Source: JAEUIX01 sp964611125 (lineage in GTDB: Bacteria > Planctomycetota > Phycisphaerae > Phycisphaerales > UBA1924). From it: DNA of 64,000 nt. A program made the position numbers and the translations under genes. Shown here in pieces: positions 43,511-51,502 of the stretch. Numbering within the stretch: position 1 is the stretch's first letter; every line of letters starts with the position of its first letter. The DNA is taken from assembly GCA_964611125.1 (NCBI GenBank), contig CAZSZO010000015.1, forward strand, positions 12,881-76,880. The letters are read 5' to 3'. Below the pieces are notes generated by a model. That model saw nothing but the letters and a program-made list of their open reading frames with translations. It searched no databases and had not been told where the DNA came from.

Positions 43511-46393
43511 ATGCCTAAACTGTATTGCCTCGTCGCGATCATTGTGCTCACCATTGTCCATGACGCTGTGGCGCAACCGGCTGTTCAGATTTACCGAGTA
43601 CGAGCCGTATGCAACCCCTGCGAAGAGGAGATCTCTTCGGACTGCCTTTGTCCAAGCCGGTCTTCCCCCCCAGCCTGCATCCTCAACTGCGACGACGACG
43701 ATCTCCATCCTTCGTGGCGCAATGCCTACCCAAGATTGCAAGACGCACTCTACCAGATTGCGCTAGACAACCATCCGAACATCGAGATCCGTATAGAACG
43801 TGGCAGATTGTTGGTCGTCGGAGCCGGCGACTTTGCGTTCCTTTGCCCGGGACCCAATGCCCAGACTATCGCGATTCGCGGTGGATTCAATCCGTCCAAC
43901 GACATGCAGGATCCACCTGCACTTCCCGGATCCGGATCGGAGTTTGTAGCGAGACGACGTTTTGTTCGTAATGATTCCGGAGACCGGGTTTTTGAGCAGC
44001 CCGGTCGGCTGCTCGCGGCAGTACTGCCGCCCTCATGTGACTTGATCCTCGACCAGTTGGTTTTTGGTGCCGGCTCGGCCCTACTAGTTGAGCATACCAC
44101 AGTGTGCCCTGACACGCCATCAGGTGACTTTGCGACCAAACGGTCACGGGTGCTTGCCGACCGCCGCGGAGGTGCCGTGCTGATCCTCGGGGGCCGAAGG
44201 ATCGATCTGAGTGAATGTGAGTTCCCGGGCTCTCCCAGATCAAGTTGCGACAGTCAGGACGTTCGCCGATCTTTTAGTTGCGACACCGACCCCGGCAACG
44301 CCAACGACCTTCCCACAAGAGTTGCGCGGGCAGGCGGCGCGGTATTCATCGGAGCATACAGATCAGAAGACATCGCGCCCACTGCCGTATTCCCGCTTGC
44401 CGCGTCAGTGACGTCCACCCGGAATGGCGATGCGCGACCATCAATCGTGGGCGGTCAGACTGAAATCGCTGCGATTGAGCGTCCATTGTATGACGGGCGC
44501 GGCGGGGCAGTGTTTATTGAAGTAAGGTCTCGTCCAGGCGAGAGCGGTGCAGGCGTAACTGTCAGAGGAATGCGGTTTCCCGTCAAGGATGGCCGAAACG
44601 CCGTCGAAGGCGGCGCATTGTACATCGACGCGCAGGATTCCAGCGTCCTGGTCGAGAACTGTGCCTTCGGGAGTCGATCGGTCGGGCGACCCAGCGACAG
44701 TACGGGGTTCCCAACGCCCAAGGGCGGAGCAGTCGTGGTGATATCACGCGAGGCGACCTTGATCAAGGATTCCATCTTTTGTGGCTGCAGTGCGGGGAGC
44801 TTGGGACAACCGTCTTCTGAGAACTACGATGAGGGGCAGCCGGAGCCCACGGAATTCGGGCTGGGCGGCGCTGTTTATTGTGCATGGCCAGGCGATGGGG
44901 AGCCACAGGGCAGTTCAATCATGGAGGTGCAGGACTGCGAGTTTTACGATAATCGAGCGGGCTACAGAGGAGGAGCAATCTTCGCGAGGACCGGCTCGTC
45001 GATTCTCCGACGGACCGGCCAATTGAGGGTGATTGGTCCGGTAGAGTTCACCGTCGCAGGCGGTGTTTCGCGCTGCAGAATTGGTGTTGATTTTGCAGCT
45101 AACAAGACACTTGTTGGTGGAGCGGCGTATCTCAGCGTTCAGACTGGAGCGCAGATTGCCGGATGTCAGTTCTATGAGAATGCAGCAAATGAAGGGGGCG
45201 CAATTCGGATCGAGCCAGCTTCGCAAGGTGCACGAGCAAAGGCGGATTCCGCTCTGAAGTTCATTGATTGCGTTTTCGATAGAAACGACGCTCTTTCGGG
45301 TGCCGGTGCGGCAGTCTCCGTGTGGTTCCCGGCCCAGCAGGGGGCTGCGGCGGCCCTGTATCAGCTTACCACGGCATTCATCAACTGCGTGTTTCGCACG
45401 AATCGTGCGCAGGTCCGTGAGGATCCTTGCGGGAACCCGAAATGTGAGTTGGTTTGGAAGGGCGATCGTGACTACGGCGATTCGCTTGCTTACCCGTTCG
45501 GTGGCGTTGTCAAGGTGACGGCAGGTCGAGCTGAGCTAGAAACGTCATCACCGTCACCAAATGTGGCTGGTATCCTGAACTGTACGTTTACCTCGGACAA
45601 CGACATTTTTCTCTCGAGCCCCGTCGATGGCGGGGGCGGCCGTTGGATCCGATCGGCGCTGCCCTGCGTGCGGTCGATCGTGGCCGCTGACCAGTTGCTT
45701 GCGGCGAACTCGATTTTCTGGCAGCCTGTTCCCCTCGAATCGCCTCCGGAGGGCTATGCGGATGAATGCAATCCGGACAAAGTGGGGCCTATTAAGGGCA
45801 GGACGCATTCGCTGGCCACTGCGGTCGGTCGTTCCGACGGGCAGTTTACGGGTTCGGTCATCCGTCGTTGCCTCATCGATCTGAATCCCGGCGAGACATC
45901 GAGTGGGCCGTTTGCGATACCTTTTGACGGCGAGGGTCGGCTGTTCGAAATCGGTCCTCCGCTCAACACGCCTCGAAGCCCAAATCCAGGTTTTCAGAAT
46001 CTTGGTGCCGACGACATCTCGAACGTCTATCTCGGGTGCAGTTCCCCGTGCCTGAATCGGGGTGATGTGGGATATCTCTGGGCCAGCGTTCGCACGGATG
46101 TGACTTTCTGTGGTCGGCGCTTCGAACTGCCGTGCAGCCTGGATTTGGGCGCCATTGAGCGCCAGTGGACCGCCGACACGGATGAACTCTCAGACTTCAT
46201 CACCGCGTTCTTCAACGGGGGAAGCTGCGCCGACGCCAACGGTGACGGATTTATAGACCCTGATGATCTGTCGGACACCGTGACCATGTTCTTCTCGCTG
46301 CCGGTGTGTTCCGATTTGGTCCCGGTAGACTGTGAGATACCCCCCCAAGGCTTTGGCAGGTGCGCAACGACCTGTCCCGTGCAGTGCCCCTGA
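43511..46393 (+). CDS. exported Cys-rich beta-helix-like protein with dockerin-like tag
   Basis: 960 residues. Signal peptide MPKLYCLVAIIVLTIVHDAVAQ, then a Cys-rich mature protein. The pattern of short GG/AxY/FxNR turns (RGGAVFIEVRSRP, EGGALYIDAQ, KGGAVVVIS, YRGGAIFARTG, VGGAAYLSVQ, EGGAIRIEP) is that of right-handed parallel beta-helix/polymorphic outer membrane proteins. The C-terminus has TDELSDFITAFFNGG and then ANGDGFIDPDDLSDTVTMFF, i.e. one broken and one intact calcium cassette, followed by a CxCxxP tail. Composition is AT-richer than neighbours and uses AAT, ATT and TTT often, suggesting foreign origin. ATG 43511 with AGGAG 7 nt upstream. Confidence 0.8.
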   Translation: MPKLYCLVAIIVLTIVHDAVAQPAVQIYRVRAVCNPCEEEISSDCLCPSRSSPPACILNCDDDDLHPSWRNAYPRLQDALYQIALDNHPNIEIRIERGRLLVVGAGDFAFLCPGPNAQTIAIRGGFNPSNDMQDPPALPGSGSEFVARRRFVRNDSGDRVFEQPGRLLAAVLPPSCDLILDQLVFGAGSALLVEHTTVCPDTPSGDFATKRSRVLADRRGGAVLILGGRRIDLSECEFPGSPRSSCDSQDVRRSFSCDTDPGNANDLPTRVARAGGAVFIGAYRSEDIAPTAVFPLAASVTSTRNGDARPSIVGGQTEIAAIERPLYDGRGGAVFIEVRSRPGESGAGVTVRGMRFPVKDGRNAVEGGALYIDAQDSSVLVENCAFGSRSVGRPSDSTGFPTPKGGAVVVISREATLIKDSIFCGCSAGSLGQPSSENYDEGQPEPTEFGLGGAVYCAWPGDGEPQGSSIMEVQDCEFYDNRAGYRGGAIFARTGSSILRRTGQLRVIGPVEFTVAGGVSRCRIGVDFAANKTLVGGAAYLSVQTGAQIAGCQFYENAANEGGAIRIEPASQGARAKADSALKFIDCVFDRNDALSGAGAAVSVWFPAQQGAAAALYQLTTAFINCVFRTNRAQVREDPCGNPKCELVWKGDRDYGDSLAYPFGGVVKVTAGRAELETSSPSPNVAGILNCTFTSDNDIFLSSPVDGGGGRWIRSALPCVRSIVAADQLLAANSIFWQPVPLESPPEGYADECNPDKVGPIKGRTHSLATAVGRSDGQFTGSVIRRCLIDLNPGETSSGPFAIPFDGEGRLFEIGPPLNTPRSPNPGFQNLGADDISNVYLGCSSPCLNRGDVGYLWASVRTDVTFCGRRFELPCSLDLGAIERQWTADTDELSDFITAFFNGGSCADANGDGFIDPDDLSDTVTMFFSLPVCSDLVPVDCEIPPQGFGRCATTCPVQCP

Positions 46394-46561
46394 ATAGTTT
46401 GGTGTTTGTTTGCTATTTCTGGGCTTTTCGTCGCTTCTCGGTGGTGGGTGCTTGCGGATTCGGGATTGACCGATTATTCTTCAGGTTGTCGAGGCGGCAC
46501 CTCCCGTTCTGGGAGTGCTCTGGTCGCCACGCGGGTTGGTACCCCCTTCTGGGAGTTTCCG

Positions 46562-47551
46562 ATGCACATTGGCCGTCGATCTGGTTTTACACTCGTCGAG
46601 TTGCTGGTGGTCATCGCGATCATCGCGCTGCTCGTGTCCATGCTCATGCCGGCGCTCGGACGGGCCAAGGGGCTCTCCAAGCTGGCCAAGGACACCGTCG
46701 CGATCCGCCAGCTCCAGCAGGGCTGGTTCAATTACTCAGTGGACAACAAGGACAAGGCCATTCCGGGCTACAAGCACTACAACTGGGCCCACACCCATTC
46801 GTCCTACGGCGGGCTGTGGCTGCTGAACAAGGAAGGCGCCCTGATGGCCGGCACCAACATGAAGCCCTGGCCGAACCAGATCTGGCCCTACTTCGACTGG
46901 GACATGCGGGCTCTCTCCACCGATTCAGCCACCTGGGAGTCGTTCTGGAGGCGGCCCAAGTTCACCAACCCGGGCAACCGCCCGGACATCTCTGTCGGCG
47001 GCGACACGTACGAGGCGGCCTGGAACGTCAATCCCTCGTTCGGCTACAACACCGACTTCATCGGGGGCAACTTCCTGCGCGGGGCGTTCTACGAGTTCCG
47101 CGGCACGCGCGGGTCGGCCTATGCCGACTCCAGCACGCTGAACGCACCAACCAAGCGCAAGTGGTATGTTGAGAACGTCTCCGAAGTGCGTCGGGCATCG
47201 GGGCAGATGGTCTTCACCACCAGCCGCGGGGCTGATGTGAGCAACGGAGCCACGATTCCCGGTTACTACGACATCGTCGCCCCCAGCGCGCCGCGCGGTT
47301 TCGGGGCGTCGACGGGCGCCGACCTGCCGACCTGGGCCCGCAAGGACACGTTTAACCCGACTCGGGCCGCCGGCGATTACGGCTTCATCGATTGCCGCTA
47401 CCAGAAGAAGCAGGCGATATCGTCGTTCGCAGACGGACACGCCGAGGCGCTGGACATGGGCGCGTACTACGACATGCGGATGTGGACCGGCTGGGCGACT
47501 TCGGCCAACTGGCGGTGGGATAACACGGTTCGCTCCCAGTTCGTTCGCTGA
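46562..47551 (+). CDS. pseudopilin-like protein (type II secretion/pilus N-terminal methylation motif)
   Basis: 329 residues. Starts MHIGRRSGFTLVELLVVIAIIALLVSMLMPAL: a prepilin peptidase cleavage site (G/FTLVE) with Glu5 and a single hydrophobic helix. The mature domain ends in the planctomycete-type FADGHAEALD stretch. It resembles the large lineage-specific pseudopilin-like family (DUF1559 relatives) rather than a structural pilin. The start at ATG 46562 is fixed by the motif; the open frame extends upstream from 46406 with no sense. The next gene begins 6 nt after it. Confidence 0.82.
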   Translation: MHIGRRSGFTLVELLVVIAIIALLVSMLMPALGRAKGLSKLAKDTVAIRQLQQGWFNYSVDNKDKAIPGYKHYNWAHTHSSYGGLWLLNKEGALMAGTNMKPWPNQIWPYFDWDMRALSTDSATWESFWRRPKFTNPGNRPDISVGGDTYEAAWNVNPSFGYNTDFIGGNFLRGAFYEFRGTRGSAYADSSTLNAPTKRKWYVENVSEVRRASGQMVFTTSRGADVSNGATIPGYYDIVAPSAPRGFGASTGADLPTWARKDTFNPTRAAGDYGFIDCRYQKKQAISSFADGHAEALDMGAYYDMRMWTGWATSANWRWDNTVRSQFVR

Positions 47552-47557
47552 GCACGC

Positions 47558-47944
47558 ATGACGCAGCCCGACAGCAAGGCGGCAGGATCGGCCGGCGGCG
47601 GCCCGCCGCCTCCGGCCAACGCGCAGCGGAGGATCGGCATCGCCGTGCTCGCGGCGGCGATCATTGTGGCTTGCGCTGCGTGGACGGCGTGGCTCATGAT
47701 GCCGCCCCCCGGCCCGCCGAGCCTGCCGGCTGAGGTGACAGCGGCGATGGTGAAGATCCGCGCGGCGATGGAATCGAAGCCCGAGTTTGCGGATGTGGGG
47801 CTCGCCCCGATGCCCGATCACTCCGGAGTGATCGTGCGCGGCGACCTGAAGACCGGCGCGCACTTCGAAGACCTGAAACGCCGCGTCGAGGCCGCAGGCG
47901 TGGGCGTGAAGGTGGAGTTCGAGGTTGCGGTGGCCAGGAAGTGA
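47558..47944 (+). CDS. small single-span membrane protein
   Basis: 128 residues: Gly/Pro N-terminus, one span (about 27-47, IGIAVLAAAIIVACAAWTAWL), then a soluble domain (MVKIRAAMESKPEFADVGLAPM...DLKTGAHFEDLKRRVEAAGVGVKVEFEVAV) that looks like a small alpha-beta unit. No family recognised. It is only 6 nt after the pseudopilin-like gene, so the two are probably cotranscribed. Its stop (TGA 47942-47944) touches the repeat array. Confidence 0.62.
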   Translation: MTQPDSKAAGSAGGGPPPPANAQRRIGIAVLAAAIIVACAAWTAWLMMPPPGPPSLPAEVTAAMVKIRAAMESKPEFADVGLAPMPDHSGVIVRGDLKTGAHFEDLKRRVEAAGVGVKVEFEVAVARK

Positions 47945-48219
47945 TCCGGGGGTGTCGCTTCGCTCCACCCCCGGCTACTGACGGGCAGGCCTTCGGCCTG
48001 GTGAACCGGACCCATCAGCCTTTCGGCCTCTCCGCGACGCCGAAGGCGTCGACGTTCGTAGCCGGGGGTCAAGCGAGTCCTCGAGCGCGACCCCCGGTTG
48101 GCGCCGCCCAAGGGGGCGACCCCGAAGGGGTCGGCGTGGGGGGGTTGGGGTGTGGGTGTGGGTGTGGGGGGGGCGGATCACGAGCAGGCCTTCGGCCTGC
48201 TGCCTCGTGATCGGCGCGC
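47943..48219 (+). repeat. hairpin-rich tandem repeat, copy 1 (277 bp)
   Basis: Begins GATCCGGGGGTG. It contains several short palindromes with TTCG/GAAG loops: AGGCC-TTC-GGCCT, ACGCC-GAAG-GCGT, GACCCC-GAA-GGGGTC, a longer CCGGGGGTC...GACCCCCGG pair and ATCACGAG...CTCGTGAT around an AGGCCTTCGGCCT core. It is not protein coding by codon pattern, though an ORF passes through. A G-rich stretch sits at about 48137-48176. Confidence 0.85.
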
Positions 48220-48489
48220 GATCCGGGGGTGTCGCTTCGCTCCACCCCCGGCTACTGACGGGCAGGCCTTCGGCCTGGTGAACCGGACCCATCAGCCTTT
48301 CGGCCTCTCCGCGACGCCGAAGGCGTCGACGTTCGTAGCCGGGGGTCAAGCGAGTCCTCGAGCGCGACCCCCGGTTGGCGCCGCCCAAGGGGGCGACCCC
48401 GACGGGGTCGGCGTGGTGGGGGTTGGGGTGTGGGTGTGGGGGGGCGGATCACGAGCAGGCCTCCGGCCTGCCGCCCGTGATCGGCGCGT
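48220..48489 (+). repeat. hairpin-rich tandem repeat, copy 2 (270 bp)
   Basis: Nearly the same sequence as copy 1 over its full length. Differences lie mainly in the G-rich stretch (shorter by 7 nt), one AAGGGG/ACGGGG change and the ends of the last hairpin. High identity means a recent duplication or homogenisation. Confidence 0.85.
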
Positions 48490-48548
48490 GATCCGGGGGT
48501 GTCGCTCCGCTCCACCCCCGGCGACTGACGGGCAGGCCTTCGGCCTGC
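48490..48548 (+). repeat. partial repeat copy 3, upstream flank of the transposase
   Basis: First 59 bp of the unit only. It carries two variants, TCGCTCC in place of TCGCTTC and GGCGACTG in place of GGCTACTG, that it shares with the copy at 49112-49170 and not with copies 1 and 2. Confidence 0.8.
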
Positions 48549-48562
48549 GGTACCATCCTCTG

Positions 48563-49015
48563 ATGGCGTCCACGCTGACGAAGATTCTCCTGCATGTCAC
48601 GTTCTCCACCAAGGCCCGCGCGGCGATGATTCCCGTTGAGCTCGGGCCGCGGCTGCACGCTTATGTGGGCGGCATCTGCAGGCGCTTCGATTCGCCGCTG
48701 CTCGCCATGGGCGGCGTTGCGGATCACGTCCACCTCTTCATCAGCCTGGGCAAAACCGCGTCGTTGTCGGATCTGATGCTCAACATCAAGCGGGACACCT
48801 CAAAGTGGATGAAGGAGCAGCACGACGGCCCCGCCGATTTTGCATGGCAGGACGGCTACTTCGCGTTCTCCATCGGCGAATCGGGTGCGCCGGCGCTTCG
48901 CGCGTACATCGCCGATCAGCGTGAGCACCATCGGCACGTTGATTTCAAGACCGAAGTGCGCGCCTTCCTGCGGAAGTACGGCGTCGAGTGGGACGAGCAG
49001 CATGTGTGGTCGTGA
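48563..49015 (+). CDS. Y1 (IS200-like / REP-associated) transposase
   Basis: 150 residues. HUH-family single-strand nuclease: MASTLTKILLHVTFSTKAR start, HUH motif ADHVHLFI (His55, His57), catalytic Tyr115 in RAYIADQREHHRH with Gln119 on the same face, then FLRKYGVEWDEQHVW. It is complete, with no break. The ATG at 48563 follows the repeat; an ORF open from 48098 reads through the repeat and its first 155 residues are not protein-like. RAYT proteins mobilise or maintain REP hairpins; the surrounding hairpin repeats fit that role (inference). Confidence 0.85.
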   Translation: MASTLTKILLHVTFSTKARAAMIPVELGPRLHAYVGGICRRFDSPLLAMGGVADHVHLFISLGKTASLSDLMLNIKRDTSKWMKEQHDGPADFAWQDGYFAFSIGESGAPALRAYIADQREHHRHVDFKTEVRAFLRKYGVEWDEQHVWS

Positions 49016-49111
49016 TCCGGACGCCGAGGGCGTTCGTGGCCGGGGGCAAGCGAGCGGTCCCCCGGTGGGGGACGACAGGTCGTGGGCCCGCGTGCGATCG
49101 GGGACCGACCG

Positions 49112-49170
49112 GCATCCGGGGTGTCGCTCCGCTCCACCCCCGGCGACTGACGGGCAGGCCTTCGGCCTGG
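49112..49170 (+). repeat. partial repeat copy 4, downstream flank of the transposase
   Basis: 59-bp piece beginning ATCCGGGGTG and ending with the AGGCCTTCGGCCTG hairpin. It shares the CGCTCC and GCGACTG variants with copy 3. Upstream of it, 49016-49111 keeps fragments such as GACGCCGAGGGCGT and GCCGGGGG. Confidence 0.75.
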
Positions 49171-49188
49171 GGTGAGGCCCGGTGGACC

Positions 49189-50070
49189 TCACCGCGCCGA
49201 CTCAGTCTGGCAGGTGATGATGATGGCGCCGGGCTGGGTCATCACCCCCAGCACCCGCACTCGGCGGCCATCCTGCAGGCGGGCCGACGGGTTGCGGACG
49301 ATCGGGTCGCTGCCGGCCAGGCCGCGCAGGATCTGGCGGGTTTCCGACCGGGTCCTGAGCTCAACGGGGAGCCTCGCGGCGGGGGTCATGAAGCCCGCCC
49401 CCGAGTCGCGCTGCGAGAACACGAGCGAAACGGGGACCGGCACGCGTCCCAATCGGGCGCTGGTGGCCTCGAGCCAGAGCTGCCCATCGCGCACCGAGGG
49501 CTCAAGGGTCGCGGAAAGCCATTGCTCCCTTCCCTTGGGGCCGACGCTGGCGCCGACCTGCACGCCCGAGTCGTCGAACTCCACCTGCAGCTCGCGCACC
49601 TGCCCGAGCCAGCCGGAGGGCGGTGGGGGGGTTGGGGGCGAAGCGAGATGAGCGGCGAGTTTGGGCCGGTCGGCCTGGCCCTCCGCCGCGACTTCACCCA
49701 GCCAGCGCGGGAGCTTGGTGTTGAGCCAGGCGTTGACGTCTGCTGAGCGGACCAGCACGGCCCACGGCGCGCTGGCGGGGCTGGGCGGGATGTTGGCGGC
49801 CGGGGATGTCTGGGTGGCGAGCGCGCGGGGGCGCGAGAGCTCGCTGACGATGGCGTTTTCAAGGAGCGTGGCGGCCCGCTCAAGCTCGGGCGTGGGGGGA
49901 GCGAAGCCGTCTTTCCACCACGATGGGCGCGTGCCGGAGAGGGCGTAGAGCACGAGGCCCGCGCCGCCCAGCAGGCAGGCGAGGACGATCAGCACGCGGG
50001 CGATGATCTGCTCGCGCCGGCGCAGGCGGAGGAGCCGTCGGAGCGATCTGAGCGATGCCACGCCGCGCAT
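49189..50070 (-). CDS. membrane-anchored protein of unknown function
   Basis: 293 residues. A basic N-terminus (LRSLRRLLRLRRREQ) and one span (about 23-43, IARVLIVLACLLGGAGLVLYAL), then an exported domain: ADVNAWLNTKLPRWLGE, VELQVEFDDSGVQVGAS-like strands, ARLPVELRTRSETRQILRGLAGSDPIV. No family recognised; a substrate-binding or LysM-like module is not visible. It has a Pro/Ser linker (SPPTPPPPSG) from a C-run. ATG 50070; it is divergent from the rhomboid gene by 73 nt. Confidence 0.68.
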   Translation of the reverse strand: MRGVASLRSLRRLLRLRRREQIIARVLIVLACLLGGAGLVLYALSGTRPSWWKDGFAPPTPELERAATLLENAIVSELSRPRALATQTSPAANIPPSPASAPWAVLVRSADVNAWLNTKLPRWLGEVAAEGQADRPKLAAHLASPPTPPPPSGWLGQVRELQVEFDDSGVQVGASVGPKGREQWLSATLEPSVRDGQLWLEATSARLGRVPVPVSLVFSQRDSGAGFMTPAARLPVELRTRSETRQILRGLAGSDPIVRNPSARLQDGRRVRVLGVMTQPGAIIITCQTESAR

Positions 50071-50143
50071 GCGGTGCTAGCGTAGCGAAGTCGCGTCGCG
50101 GCCGGGCGCGGAGCCGGGCGAAGACTTCTCCTAGGATGCCGAC

Positions 50144-51481
50144 GTGATCATTCCACTCAGCACGGATCGACCTTCGCATCGCTCGGCGGTGGTGACCCCG
50201 GCGCTGGTGGGGCTCAATGTCGCGATCTTTCTGCTCGGCGCGCTGCTGGAGCAGACCCAGCCGGCGCTGTTCCAGCGTCTGTACGAGCCGCTGGTGCTGG
50301 CTCGGGGCGGGGTAGAGGCCGGCTGGCGGGGCGGCGTGGCCGACGCGGGGACCTTGGCGGACATCGCCGGGCGGTGGTGGACGTTCTTCACCTATGCCTT
50401 TTTGCACGCCGGGGTGCTGCACATCGTGTTCAACATGGTGTTTCTGTGGGTCTTCGGCCCGCCGGTGGAGGATCGGTTCGGGCGGGTGGGGTTCCTGGCG
50501 TTTTATCTGGTGGGGGCCGCGGCGTCGGGTGCGCTGCACATCGCCTTTGAGCCCACGGGGGTGGTGGGCGCCTCGGGCGCGATCGCGGCGGTGACGGGGG
50601 CGTTCCTGATCATGTTCCCGCGGACGCGGGTGCGGTGCTTCTTTCTGCTGGGCGGCGGCATGGGGTGGATGTCGGCGACGTGGCTGATCGGGTTCGCCAT
50701 CGTGTTCGATCTGGTGGCCCGCGGCGTTGGTTATGGCGGTGGAGTGGCCCGGCTGGCTCACCTGGGCGGGTACGCCTTCGGCGCCGCGGTGGCGTTCACG
50801 CTGCTGGCGACGCGGGTGCTGTCGAGCGAGAGCTACGACGTGTTCACGATGGTGAGGCAGGCCCGCCGGCGGCGCGAGCTGCGCGAAGCGATGGCCGCGG
50901 CGGAGCGGGAGCGCGGGGTTGTGGGCGGCGGAGGAGCGGGAGAGGTGGCGATCCGGCCGCAGAAATCGCGGGCGGGGTGGGCGAGCGCGGGGGGGCGAGG
51001 TTCCGCCAGCAGCGACGGAGGGGAGCAGGTTCATCCCGAGCAGGAAGCCCTGGCGCTCGCGCGGGCTGAGGTCTCGCGGCTCGCGGCGTCGGGGGATCTT
51101 GGCGGGGCCACCAAGGCGTATGGGGCGATGCTGGAGCGGTTCGCCCCGGCCCGGCCGGTGTCGTCATCTGATGCGGGGACGATGAGCAGGCGGGTGCAAC
51201 TGGAGATCGGCAACCACGCCTTCGCCACGGGCGAGCACGCCCTGGCGGCGACGGCGTATGAGCGGTTCGCGATGGCGTATCCGGAGGACCGCGAGACGCC
51301 CAAGCTGCTGGTGCTGACGGCCCTGATCTGCGGCCGACACCTGGGCGACAAGGCCCGTGGGCGGGCGGCGCTGGAGCGGATCACGGCCCGCCTGGAGGAC
51401 CCGGCTGAGGATGCGCTCGCGCTGCAACTGGCCGGGGAGCTCGCCGAGGGGGCCGCGAAGCCGCAAGCGGCGAGACCGTAA
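50144..51481 (+). CDS. rhomboid family intramembrane serine protease with C-terminal TPR-like region
   Basis: 445 residues. Six spans about 17-225: Asn97 in HIVFNMVFLWVFG, nucleophile Ser144 in GASGAIAAV, and His206 in RLAHLGGYAFGAA give the rhomboid Asn-Ser-His set. The active-site Ser sits at the expected span-4 position. After an Arg/Ala-rich linker (RQARRRRELREAM, Gly/Glu) come about 200 cytoplasmic residues with helical repeats (LALARAEVSRLAASGDLGGATKAYGAM, LAATAYERFAMAYPED), resembling a TPR pair. GTG 50144. Substrate unknown. Confidence 0.9.
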   Translation: MIIPLSTDRPSHRSAVVTPALVGLNVAIFLLGALLEQTQPALFQRLYEPLVLARGGVEAGWRGGVADAGTLADIAGRWWTFFTYAFLHAGVLHIVFNMVFLWVFGPPVEDRFGRVGFLAFYLVGAAASGALHIAFEPTGVVGASGAIAAVTGAFLIMFPRTRVRCFFLLGGGMGWMSATWLIGFAIVFDLVARGVGYGGGVARLAHLGGYAFGAAVAFTLLATRVLSSESYDVFTMVRQARRRRELREAMAAAERERGVVGGGGAGEVAIRPQKSRAGWASAGGRGSASSDGGEQVHPEQEALALARAEVSRLAASGDLGGATKAYGAMLERFAPARPVSSSDAGTMSRRVQLEIGNHAFATGEHALAATAYERFAMAYPEDRETPKLLVLTALICGRHLGDKARGRAALERITARLEDPAEDALALQLAGELAEGAAKPQAARP

Positions 51482-51502
51482 GCCAGGGTCCCTGCGGGCG
51501 CC

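Larger units (their letters stand above)
48490..49170 (+). mobile_element. IS200/RAYT-type element flanked by hairpin repeats
   Basis: A Y1 transposase gene (48563-49015) is enclosed by two matching 59-bp repeat pieces (48490-48548 and 49112-49170) with the AGGCC-TTC-GGCCT hairpin at both ends. Such subterminal hairpins are what Y1 transposases recognise. The exact ends cannot be set by eye; there are no terminal inverted repeats or target duplications, as expected for the family. The stretch 49016-49111 holds a degenerate piece of the repeat's second half. Confidence 0.6.

Noticed and set aside
47943..48548. Tandem repeats considered as a CRISPR array
   Set aside because: Units are about 270 bp with internal palindromes and no short identical repeats with unique spacers; no cas genes are present.
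48098..48562. In-frame extension of the transposase ORF through the tandem repeats
   Set aside because: The 155 extra residues are repeat-derived and low complexity, recur in other frames of the same repeat, and the transposase fold begins only at ATG 48563.
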